DNA of 6,342 nt from Candidatus Colimonas fimequi (lineage in GTDB: Bacteria > Bacillota > Clostridia > Peptostreptococcales > Anaerovoracaceae). The notes under the pieces are model-generated. The model worked only from the letters and a program-made list of their open reading frames with translations, was not told the origin of the DNA and did no database searches. This document shows positions 1-5,557 of the stretch, one piece after another. The position numbers and the translations under genes were made by a program. How positions within the stretch are numbered: position 1 is the first letter of the stretch; each line of letters starts with the position of its first letter. The stretch lies in the NCBI GenBank assembly GCA_018065295.1, contig JAGHTQ010000015.1, forward strand, positions 1 to 6,342, read 5' to 3'.

Positions 1-377
1 GAATTGAGATGATTCATGACAAGGGATGCAAGGTTGCTCTTTCATATCATGACTTCGACGGTATGCCTGAAGCCCAGGACATCGTTAGACTGATTATGGG
101 CATGGCTGGCTATGGGGCTGACATGTTCAAGGTGGCAGCAATGTCACATTCCAAGGAGGACTCCACTGCTTTGCTTAAGGCAACTGCTTACCTGACTAAG
201 AAGGAAATTGGTCCGGTAGTAACAATGGCAATGGGTCCTGAAGGCGTCATCACTAGAATCGTTGGCGGTAAGTACGGTTCAGTAATGACATTCGCCTCAG
301 TAGGCCAGGCATCAGCGCCGGGACAGATCAGCGCTGATATCATGAAGAAGAAATTAGACGAATTTTACGGAGAATAG
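1..377 (+). CDS. aroD: 3-dehydroquinate dehydratase, type I (C-terminal half, cut by window start)
   Basis: This cytoplasmic enzyme converts 3-dehydroquinate to 3-dehydroshikimate, the third step of the shikimate pathway to aromatic amino acids. Only the last 124 codons are visible (frame starting at base 3); the type I family is about 250 residues, so roughly half lies upstream of the window. In the fragment, SYHDF (residues 14-18) carries the catalytic histidine. The lysine of DMFKVAAM (residue 43) is the Schiff-base lysine. It lies 27 residues after the histidine, the same spacing as His143-Lys170 in the well-studied enterobacterial enzymes. The arginine of ITRIVGG (residue 85) and the SAPGQ motif (residues 104-108) supply substrate-carboxylate and hydroxyl contacts. 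All key residues in this half are intact. The stop TAG is followed two bases later by the ecfA1 start, so the two genes are probably co-transcribed. An internal ATG at base 9 is not the true start. Confidence 0.93.
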   Translation, partial: IEMIHDKGCKVALSYHDFDGMPEAQDIVRLIMGMAGYGADMFKVAAMSHSKEDSTALLKATAYLTKKEIGPVVTMAMGPEGVITRIVGGKYGSVMTFASVGQASAPGQISADIMKKKLDEFYGE

Positions 378-379
378 AA

Positions 380-1210
380 GTGGCAGAGTTCATCAAGGTA
401 ACTAATCTGACATTTGAATATGAGAAGGAAGACGGCGAGAAGTTCAGAGCCATCGATAACATAAGCTTCACAGTAGAGAAGGGAAGTTTCACTGCAGTTA
501 TCGGACAGAACGGTTCTGGTAAGTCAACACTTGCTAGAAACCTTAACGGCCTTCTGGTGCCAACATCAGGTCAGATTCTGGTTGATGGACTTGTTACTGC
601 AGACGATGATAAGCTTTGGGACATCAGGAAGAAGGTTGCGATGGTATTCCAGAATCCTGACAACCAGATCGTATCATCAATCGTTGAAGACGATGTTGCC
701 TTCGGTCCTGAGAATCTGGGTGTAGATCCAGAGGAAATCAGAAGACGAGTTGACAGTGCCCTTAAGCAGGTTGATATGTATCACCTGAAGGATAAGGGGC
801 CTCACCAGCTGAGCGGCGGACAGAAGCAGAGAGTTGCTATTGCAGGAGCTGTAGCAATGCTTCCAGAGTGCATCGTTTTTGACGAGCCAACAGCAATGCT
901 GGACCCTAAGGGCCGCAGAGAAGTTCTGGGAATTATCAAGGAACTTAACGCGCAGGGAATCACAACGATCCTTATCACTCACTTCATGGAAGAAGCGGCG
1001 CAGGCAGATAAGATCGTTGTAATGAATAACGGCGTTGTTGAACTTGTAGGCACTCCTCTTGAAGTTTTCAAAGAAGCGGATGTGCTGAGAGAATTAAGCC
1101 TTGGAGTTCCACCGGTAGTGGAACTGGCTGAGAAATTAAGAGCACGCGGCATTGACGTGCCAGAAGACATAATCGAAGAAGACGAACTTGTGAGGTTTAT
1201 ATGTCAATAG
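380..1210 (+). CDS. ecfA1: Energy-coupling factor transporter ATP-binding protein EcfA1
   Basis: This is one of the two ATPases that power an ECF-type importer for vitamins or metal ions. It works at the cytoplasmic face of the membrane as a heterodimer with EcfA2, docked on EcfT. The 276 residues show Walker A GQNGSGKST (42-50), a Q-loop with the FQNPDNQ signature typical of EcfA1 (90-96), the ABC signature LSGGQ (144-148), Walker B CIVFDEP with the catalytic glutamate at 169, a normal D-loop (LDP, 174-176) and the switch histidine His201. The C-terminal extension after residue 225 matches the Ecf/CbiO-type ATPases. The start is GTG at 380. A GGAG at 369-372, inside the last codons of aroD, sits seven bases upstream and supports it. 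The 3' end overlaps ecfA2 by 10 bases, indicating translational coupling. Confidence 0.95.
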   Translation: MAEFIKVTNLTFEYEKEDGEKFRAIDNISFTVEKGSFTAVIGQNGSGKSTLARNLNGLLVPTSGQILVDGLVTADDDKLWDIRKKVAMVFQNPDNQIVSSIVEDDVAFGPENLGVDPEEIRRRVDSALKQVDMYHLKDKGPHQLSGGQKQRVAIAGAVAMLPECIVFDEPTAMLDPKGRREVLGIIKELNAQGITTILITHFMEEAAQADKIVVMNNGVVELVGTPLEVFKEADVLRELSLGVPPVVELAEKLRARGIDVPEDIIEEDELVRFICQ

Positions 1211-2049
1211 AGGTTAAGAATCTAAGCTACATATACAACGAGGGATTCCCAGGAGAATCTCTTGCTCTCGATGACGTTAGCTTCGCAGCCCTGGATGGGG
1301 AACTGGTGGGTATCATCGGACATACAGGATCCGGCAAGTCCACCCTTCTCCAGCAGCTTAACGGACTGCTTAGACCTAAATCGGGAACAATAATTGTAGG
1401 CGATACCAATATCACTGACAGCAAGACATCCATGCTCAGCGTTCGTCGCACTATCGGACTGGTGTTCCAGTATCCTGAGTATCAGCTCTTCGAAGAGACT
1501 GTAGCCAAGGACGTAGCGTACGGTCCTGGAAACCTTGGTCTTGAACAGGAAGAAATCGATGCTCGCGTTCGCGAGGCCATCGAGATGGTAGGCCTTGACT
1601 ATGATGAGGTTAAGAACAAGTCACCTTTTGAATTATCAGGTGGACAGAAGAGAAGAGTAGCCATCGCTGGCGTTATCGCCATGAAGCCACAGGTACTCAT
1701 TCTGGACGAGCCGACTGCAGGATTAAATCCTAAGGCTCACGACGATATCCTCCAGATGGTTGAAACTATTCACCAGAAGGAAGGCAACATCGTAATTCTG
1801 GTATCACATAACATGGACGACATCGCAGCTATGGCCGATAGAGTTCTTGTTATGGATCACGGTAAACTGATAATGAACGGAAGTCCTCAGGAAGTTTTCG
1901 CAAGGCGGGAAGAACTTGCATCCATCGGCCTTGCAGTTCCAGCGGCAACTGAGATCCTTGGAAGACTCAAGGACGCAGGACTTAACGTAGAAGCAGACTG
2001 TCTGACTCTTGATGAAGCGGCAGACAGAATCGCTGCAGCACTTAAATAA
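1201..2049 (+). CDS. ecfA2: Energy-coupling factor transporter ATP-binding protein EcfA2
   Basis: This is the second ATPase of the ECF module and pairs with EcfA1. In the 282 residues I see Walker A GHTGSGKST (40-48), a Q-loop reading FQYPEYQLFEETV (89-101) that is diagnostic of the EcfA2 branch, LSGGQ (145-149), Walker B VLILDEP with glutamate 170, and the switch histidine at 203 (VSHNM). The D-loop after Walker B reads AGLNPK, with asparagine at 176 where ABC ATPases normally carry aspartate; EcfA1 next door keeps the aspartate. The ATG at 1201 lies within the end of ecfA1. It has a GAGG at 1192-1195, five bases upstream, so translation is probably coupled to ecfA1. It ends in TAA 31 bases before ecfT. 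Confidence 0.95.
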   Translation: MSIEVKNLSYIYNEGFPGESLALDDVSFAALDGELVGIIGHTGSGKSTLLQQLNGLLRPKSGTIIVGDTNITDSKTSMLSVRRTIGLVFQYPEYQLFEETVAKDVAYGPGNLGLEQEEIDARVREAIEMVGLDYDEVKNKSPFELSGGQKRRVAIAGVIAMKPQVLILDEPTAGLNPKAHDDILQMVETIHQKEGNIVILVSHNMDDIAAMADRVLVMDHGKLIMNGSPQEVFARREELASIGLAVPAATEILGRLKDAGLNVEADCLTLDEAADRIAAALK

Positions 2050-2079
2050 CGACTAGAAGATAAGTTAGAGGAACAGCTA

Positions 2080-2880
2080 ATGATAAGAGACATCACTCTG
2101 GGACAATACTATCCAGGAAGTTCATGGATTCACAGACTTGATCCAAGAACTAAGATAATTGCCACACTGGTATTCATCGTGGCGATTTTTGTGGTGCCTG
2201 ATTTCATTGGCTTCGCCATTTCATTTGTAGTTCTGGCTCTGATTATAGGAATATCCAAGGTGCCACTTAAGTTCATCTTAAGAGGTCTTAAGCCGGTATT
2301 CTTCATAATACTGCTCACCTTCATCCTGAATATGTTCATGATTCCAGGTGAGACTCTTGTGAAACTGGGATTCCTGACAATCACAAGACAGGGACTGCAC
2401 ACTGCAGTATTTATGGGGCTCAGACTCATATTCCTCATTCTGGGAGCATCAATGCTGACCCTGACAACTAAGCCTATCAACCTGACAGACGGCATCGAGT
2501 CACTGCTCAGCCCATTTAAGAAGGTTGGCCTGCCAGCTCACGATCTGGCGATGATGATGACAATTGCTCTTCGTTTCATTCCAACTCTTCTTGAAGAGAC
2601 AGACAAGATTATGAAGGCCCAGCAGGCAAGAGGCGCAGACTTCGAGACTGGCAATATCCTTAGACGTGCTATGGCCCTCATCCCAATTCTGGTGCCACTG
2701 TTCATCAGCGCATTCAGAATCGCTCAGGACCTGGCAATGGCTATGGAATCAAGATGCTACGGGGGCAACATGGCGAGAACTAGAATGAATGCCATGAAGA
2801 TGGGTAGTAACGATATCATGGGATTCGTCCTCATGGCCCTTTATCTGGGTATCACTATCGCAGAACGCATTTTCATGTAA
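2080..2880 (+). CDS. ecfT: Energy-coupling factor transporter transmembrane protein EcfT
   Basis: This is the integral-membrane scaffold of the ECF importer. It couples ATP hydrolysis by EcfA1/A2 to toppling of exchangeable S components. The 266 residues begin with the conserved cytoplasmic segment GQYYPGSSWIHRLDPRTK (8-25). Hydrophobic membrane segments follow at about 27-44, 45-60, 72-88 and 107-127, then a cluster at 195-215 and a last one at 245-262. The two short arginine motifs that dock into the ATPases are visible in QQARGAD (181-187; Ala-Arg-Gly) and ESRCYGG (223-229; Ser-Arg-Cys). An AGAGGA at 2067-2072 precedes the ATG by seven bases. With ecfA1 and ecfA2 this forms a complete energizing module of the shared (group II) type. 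No S component is nearby, so the substrate is unknown and several S proteins encoded elsewhere may use it. Confidence 0.93.
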   Translation: MIRDITLGQYYPGSSWIHRLDPRTKIIATLVFIVAIFVVPDFIGFAISFVVLALIIGISKVPLKFILRGLKPVFFIILLTFILNMFMIPGETLVKLGFLTITRQGLHTAVFMGLRLIFLILGASMLTLTTKPINLTDGIESLLSPFKKVGLPAHDLAMMMTIALRFIPTLLEETDKIMKAQQARGADFETGNILRRAMALIPILVPLFISAFRIAQDLAMAMESRCYGGNMARTRMNAMKMGSNDIMGFVLMALYLGITIAERIFM

Positions 2881-2895
2881 AGTTTGACGGATACA

Positions 2896-2911
2896 TTAAA
2901 TAGTTAAATAG
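2896..2911 (+). repeat. Tandem 8-base direct repeat upstream of trmB
   Basis: TTAAATAG occurs twice with no spacer (2896-2903 and 2904-2911) in the 42-base gap between ecfT and trmB. The pair is bracketed by GACGG at 2886-2890 and 2911-2915. A TTGACG at 2884-2889 resembles a -35 box, but the best AT-rich -10 candidates within the repeat (2904-2910) leave only 14-15 bases of spacer, too short for a confident promoter. There is no hairpin, so ecfT transcripts probably run on into trmB. The second GACGG is the only Shine-Dalgarno-like element for trmB and is weak. Confidence 0.6.
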
Positions 2912-2922
2912 ACGGTAATTTT

Positions 2923-4821
2923 ATGAGACAGAGAAAAGTTAAAGACCTGGACCTTAAGCTGGCACAGTGCTCAGATCTCTTAGTGGAGAATCCGGATCCT
3001 GCGGGCTGGAATGAGCACTTCGGTCGCGAGGCAGACCTTTATGTGGAAGTTGGCTGCGGTAAGGGTGATTTCATAATAAAAAAGGCCATGGATAATCCCG
3101 ATAGCAACTTCGTAGCTATCGAGGGTCAGGGGACTGTAGTCCTTAGAGCCATGGAGAAAGTGCGTGAACTTGAAGGGACTGGCACGCCAGTGACGAATCT
3201 CAGATTCATGTGCGCTTTTGTTAACGACATGAGGGAGTTTTTTGAGGAAGGGTCTCTCGCGGGAATATATCTGAACTTCAGTGACCCGTGGCCAAAGGCA
3301 AGACACAATAAGAGACGTCTTACTTACAGGGGCCGCCTTGAGAACTACGCGAAGGTTTTAGTAGCGGAAGGATTCCTGGAGTTTAAGACTGATAACGATG
3401 GGCTCTATGACTTCACACTTGAAGAAATAGAGGCTGTGGATTATGATATAATTGAGAAAACTCGTGATTTGCATGCAAGTCAGTACGAATCAAGGCTGAC
3501 AATGACAGAGTACGAGAAGAAGTTCAAGGCCAATGGCAAGAACATTAATTATGTTAAGATAAAATCGAGAAAAGGACAAACCGGAGGTAATAAAATGATT
3601 TTAGCAAGACAGAACGGTAGAGTAATTCCTAAGGAAGACATTAACTTCGCAACAAGCAGAAGAGCTAACGCTATGAAGGCTGAAGTTGGTGCTGACAAGG
3701 TTATCAACGCTACTATCGGTACACTTATGGATGACGAAGGTAAGCTGATCGTTCTTTCATCAGTAAACGACGTATTCCAGACACTGGAGCCAGGCGACTA
3801 TGCTGCATACGCACCAATCGGTGGTATTCCTGAATTCAAGGAAGCTGCTAAGAAGGCTGCATTCGGTTCATATGTTCCTAAGGCATTCACAGAAGTATGT
3901 GCAACTCCAGGTGGTACAGGATCCCTGAGAAACTCAATCGCTAACTACTCAGAACCAGGCGATGCAGTTATGACAACTGACTGGTGCTGGGGCCCATATA
4001 AGACTATCGCTGGCGAAATCGGAAGAACAGTAAGATTCTTCGAACTGTTTGATGCTAACAGACAGTTCAACACAGCTTCATTTAAGGAAACTGCTACTGA
4101 CATTCTGGCTAACCAGAACAGCATCGTTATCATCCTGAACACTCCAGCTCATAACCCAACTGGTTACTCACTGACACTGGAAGACTGGGACAACGTAGTT
4201 GCTGTACTGACAGAACTGGCGGCAACTGGCAAGACTATCTGCCTGGTAGTAGACATGGCTTACATCGACTTCGCTGGTGACGAAGAAGAATACAGACAGT
4301 TCCTGCCTAAGCTGGACACTATGCCTGAGAACGTACTGCCAATTATCGCATACAGTGCTTCTAAGACTTACACTCTCTATGGTGCAAGATGTGGAGCTAT
4401 GATTTGCATGGCTAAGACTCAGGAAATCGCTGACGAATTCAAGCAGGTTACTGAATTCTCATCAAGAGGTTCATGGTCAAACGGTAACAGAGCTGCACAG
4501 GTTATGATCAGCAAGATCTACTCAGACGAAGCACTCCTTGCTAAGGTTTCAGAAGAAAGAGCTTACTACAGAGATATGCTCCTTGCTAGAGGTAAGGCAT
4601 TCGAAGAAGAAGCTAACAAGATCGGTCTTGAAATCGTACCATTTGATGCTGGTTTCTTCGCATCAGTTCCATGTGACAACCCAATGGACGCTTATGAGAA
4701 GTTAGCACAGGAAGGCGCATTCCTGATTCCACTGGCTAAGGGCCTGAGAATCTCAATCGCTTCAATCTCAGAAGAGAAGTGCCGTAAGCTGCCTGCAATG
4801 ATTAAGGCTGCAATTGAATAA
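2923..4821 (+). CDS. trmB: tRNA (guanine-N7-)-methyltransferase TrmB, reading in frame without a stop into an aminotransferase
   Basis: TrmB transfers a methyl group from S-adenosylmethionine to N7 of guanosine 46 in the tRNA variable loop. The TrmB part is residues 1 to about 216 (bases 2923 to about 3570), a full family length. It shows the SAM-binding motif VEVGCGKGDF (41-50), the acidic residue after the second strand (IE, 66-67), the hallmark NFSDPWPKARHNKRRLT (118-134), FKTDN (154-158), and the family's C-terminal TEYEKKF (195-201). Normally the protein ends a few residues later, but here no stop occurs. The frame continues through a short SRKGQTGGNK segment into the methionine that starts a complete aminotransferase, giving 632 codons. 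This is either a genuine fusion or readthrough, a lost stop codon, or a one-base sequence error near 3540-3575. Shifted frames reach stops at 3560-3562 and at 3588-3593. The TrmB assignment is secure; the fused product is not. Confidence 0.8.
   Translation: MRQRKVKDLDLKLAQCSDLLVENPDPAGWNEHFGREADLYVEVGCGKGDFIIKKAMDNPDSNFVAIEGQGTVVLRAMEKVRELEGTGTPVTNLRFMCAFVNDMREFFEEGSLAGIYLNFSDPWPKARHNKRRLTYRGRLENYAKVLVAEGFLEFKTDNDGLYDFTLEEIEAVDYDIIEKTRDLHASQYESRLTMTEYEKKFKANGKNINYVKIKSRKGQTGGNKMILARQNGRVIPKEDINFATSRRANAMKAEVGADKVINATIGTLMDDEGKLIVLSSVNDVFQTLEPGDYAAYAPIGGIPEFKEAAKKAAFGSYVPKAFTEVCATPGGTGSLRNSIANYSEPGDAVMTTDWCWGPYKTIAGEIGRTVRFFELFDANRQFNTASFKETATDILANQNSIVIILNTPAHNPTGYSLTLEDWDNVVAVLTELAATGKTICLVVDMAYIDFAGDEEEYRQFLPKLDTMPENVLPIIAYSASKTYTLYGARCGAMICMAKTQEIADEFKQVTEFSSRGSWSNGNRAAQVMISKIYSDEALLAKVSEERAYYRDMLLARGKAFEEEANKIGLEIVPFDAGFFASVPCDNPMDAYEKLAQEGAFLIPLAKGLRISIASISEEKCRKLPAMIKAAIE
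3583..3588 (+). promoter_or_regulatory. Strong ribosome binding site at the trmB/aminotransferase junction
   Basis: GGAGGT, a near-perfect anti-16S match, lies six bases before ATG 3595. It is much stronger than the site in front of trmB. Its position right where the TrmB homology ends and the aminotransferase homology begins argues that the aminotransferase is initiated independently, even though no stop codon separates the two. In the continuous frame these bases are read as Gly-Gly codons 221-222. Confidence 0.85.
3595..4821 (+). CDS. PLP-dependent class I aminotransferase (aspartate/aromatic type)
   Basis: This cytoplasmic pyridoxal-phosphate enzyme exchanges amino groups between an amino acid and a 2-oxo acid. 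The fold and motifs are nearest the aspartate/aromatic aminotransferase group; the exact substrate cannot be read. Counting from ATG 3595 it has 408 residues, normal for the family. It contains the phosphate-contacting GGTGS (106-110), an aromatic DWCW loop at 129-132, HNPTG with Asn187, the cofactor aspartate and tyrosine of VDMAYIDF (Asp220, Tyr223), and SASKTYTLYGARCG with Schiff-base Lys257 and Arg265. GLRISIAS carries Arg385. These correspond to Asn194, Asp222, Tyr225, Lys258, Arg266 and Arg386 of aspartate aminotransferase. Glutamate is GAG in only 4 of 32 codons here, against 13 of 21 in the TrmB part, as expected for a more highly expressed, separate gene. The tandem TAA TAG stop is followed by a terminator. 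Confidence 0.88.
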   Translation: MILARQNGRVIPKEDINFATSRRANAMKAEVGADKVINATIGTLMDDEGKLIVLSSVNDVFQTLEPGDYAAYAPIGGIPEFKEAAKKAAFGSYVPKAFTEVCATPGGTGSLRNSIANYSEPGDAVMTTDWCWGPYKTIAGEIGRTVRFFELFDANRQFNTASFKETATDILANQNSIVIILNTPAHNPTGYSLTLEDWDNVVAVLTELAATGKTICLVVDMAYIDFAGDEEEYRQFLPKLDTMPENVLPIIAYSASKTYTLYGARCGAMICMAKTQEIADEFKQVTEFSSRGSWSNGNRAAQVMISKIYSDEALLAKVSEERAYYRDMLLARGKAFEEEANKIGLEIVPFDAGFFASVPCDNPMDAYEKLAQEGAFLIPLAKGLRISIASISEEKCRKLPAMIKAAIE

Positions 4822-4880
4822 TAGGAATTGCGAGGGTCAATCCTTCAGGTTTGACTCCGCTCCGATTATCGAACGTTGTG

Positions 4881-4911
4881 GAGCTGACGCTGGTGCGCCA
4901 GCTCTTTTTTT
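4881..4911 (+). terminator. Intrinsic terminator after the aminotransferase
   Basis: GAGCTG pairs with CAGCTC. After one A-C mismatch, a further CGC/GCG helix closes a TGGT loop (stem 4881-4904), followed directly by seven T residues (4905-4911). It lies 60 bases after the stop codon and probably ends the aroD-ecf-trmB-aminotransferase transcript. The 59 bases between stop and hairpin contain only a weak bulged dyad around 4832-4857. Confidence 0.9.
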
Positions 4912-4931
4912 GCGCTGGGCGCAGATTGGTT

Positions 4932-4967
4932 ATTGACAAATATTTCCAATTCGGTTAATATGTCAAT
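4932..4967. repeat. Inverted repeat spanning the core promoter
   Basis: ATTGACA (4932-4938) and its exact reverse complement TGTCAAT (4961-4967) flank 22 bases. The left arm contains the whole -35 box and the right arm begins at the last base of the -10 box. The AT-rich inner sequence adds partial symmetry. This could be an operator bound by a dimeric regulator, or chance reuse of the -35 sequence. No regulator gene is adjacent apart from the DNA-binding protein it drives. Confidence 0.55.
4933..4961 (+). promoter_or_regulatory. Sigma-A-type promoter of the PC4-like gene
   Basis: A perfect -35 box TTGACA (4933-4938) and a -10 box TAATAT (4956-4961, four of six consensus positions) are separated by an ideal 17-base spacer. 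Transcription would start near 4968, about 40 bases before the ATG at 5010. The promoter lies just downstream of a terminator, so the PC4-like gene should be an independent unit. Confidence 0.8.
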
Positions 4968-5009
4968 GGAGACGATAATAATTTGGGACTGGAGCGGGAA
5001 GGTCCACAA

Positions 5010-5453
5010 ATGCAAAATACACATAATGGCGAAAACGGATACGGTATCACATTTGACATTATTGAGCACATCGGTGTTCTCGCTACTTTTCCTACAGGAT
5101 GGAGAAGAGAAATTAATTTAGTCAGCTGGAATGGAGCGGCTGGCAAGTACGACATTAGAGACTCGGATCCATCTCATAGCAGTATGTCCAAGGGACTTAC
5201 TTTCAAAGAAAACGAGATGAGACTCCTCCTCGACCTGATGCGCCGAAGAAGCAGAGGCTACGGCCAGCGAAGAGGGGCCGGGGCCGAGGCTCACATGGGG
5301 CAGCAGATTCAGGAGGAGATCCAGGTAGCCGAGCCTGAGGCGGCAGGCGGTAGCCTGGCGGACGAAGGCGCAGGCGAAAACACAGAATGCGAAGGCGTTC
5401 CAGTAGAGGAGCTGGATGGGGAACTTTGCATGAACGAAGCCGAAGGGTTTTAG
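5010..5453 (+). CDS. YdbC-type PC4 (transcriptional coactivator p15) family ssDNA-binding protein with long acidic tail
   Basis: Bacterial YdbC proteins have the PC4 fold, form dimers and bind single-stranded nucleic acid; their cellular role is poorly defined. From ATG 5010 the protein has 147 residues. The PC4/YdbC domain covers about 11-80: FDIIEHIGVL, then GWRREINLVSWN (30-41), KYDIRD (46-51), and KGLTF followed by a final leucine-rich helix (61-80). Family members often end here at around 70-80 residues. This one continues with an Arg/Gly/Gln-rich linker (78-99), then a tail (100-147) with 15 Asp/Glu and no Lys or Arg, ending NEAEGF with phenylalanine as the last residue. The tail is GC-rich with GGG, GCG and GCC codons, unlike the domain. 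I chose ATG 5010 because GGGAAGGT (4996-5003) lies six bases upstream; an in-frame TTG at 4983 would add nine residues but has a poorer site. It is monocistronic, with its own promoter and terminator. Confidence 0.82.
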   Translation: MQNTHNGENGYGITFDIIEHIGVLATFPTGWRREINLVSWNGAAGKYDIRDSDPSHSSMSKGLTFKENEMRLLLDLMRRRSRGYGQRRGAGAEAHMGQQIQEEIQVAEPEAAGGSLADEGAGENTECEGVPVEELDGELCMNEAEGF

Positions 5454-5458
5454 AAGGT

Positions 5459-5487
5459 GGCGCGATGTTAAATCGCGCCCTTTTTTT
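5459..5487 (+). terminator. Intrinsic terminator of the PC4-like gene
   Basis: GGCGCGAT (5459-5466) and ATCGCGCC (5472-5479) form a perfect 8-base-pair GC-rich stem with a GTTAA loop, followed by C and seven T residues (5481-5487). It starts five bases after the TAG stop. There is no A-tract on its left side, so it should act in the + direction only. Confidence 0.93.
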
Positions 5488-5488
5488 A

Positions 5489-5516
5489 TTGTGAGAACGG
5501 GCGCGTATGATATAAT
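5489..5516 (+). promoter_or_regulatory. Extended -10 promoter of the nucleoside kinase gene
   Basis: A perfect TATAAT (5511-5516) is preceded by TGA (5508-5510), the extended -10 TGn element. A TTGTGA (5489-5494, four of six positions) lies 16 bases upstream as a weak -35, beginning right after the terminator T-tract. Transcription should start near 5523, inside the 8-base palindrome ATGTACAT (5521-5528). The leader to the ATG is only about 35 bases, so there is no room for a riboswitch. Confidence 0.8.
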
Positions 5517-5557
5517 TATTATGTACATGTAACTGGCTTGAAGAAAGGTGAGATAAC

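Noticed and set aside
531..2495. Alternative-frame and minus-strand open frames inside ecfA1, ecfA2 and ecfT
   Set aside because: They lie entirely within strongly conserved genes and resemble no protein family.
2884..2910. Possible promoter before trmB (TTGACG with TAAATA)
   Set aside because: The spacer is about 15 bases and the start site would fall almost at the ATG; too weak to annotate as a promoter.
3561..3594. Programmed -1 frameshift to end TrmB at TAATAA 3588-3593
   Set aside because: No X-XXY-YYZ slippery heptamer is in the correct phase in the A-rich stretch, so a lost stop, true fusion or sequence error is more likely.
4832..4857. Dyad GAGGGTCAA / TTTGACTC after the aminotransferase stop
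   Set aside because: Needs a two-base bulge, is short and lacks a T-tract; not a terminator on its own.
4859..4884. GCTCC/GGAGC pairing that would compete with the left arm of the terminator, like an antiterminator
   Set aside because: Only five base pairs, located after the last gene of the operon, where attenuation of a downstream gene makes little sense because the next gene has its own promoter.
4983..5009. TTG start at 4983 for the PC4-like gene
   Set aside because: ATG 5010 has the better-spaced and stronger Shine-Dalgarno, and the nine extra residues contain that site rather than domain sequence.
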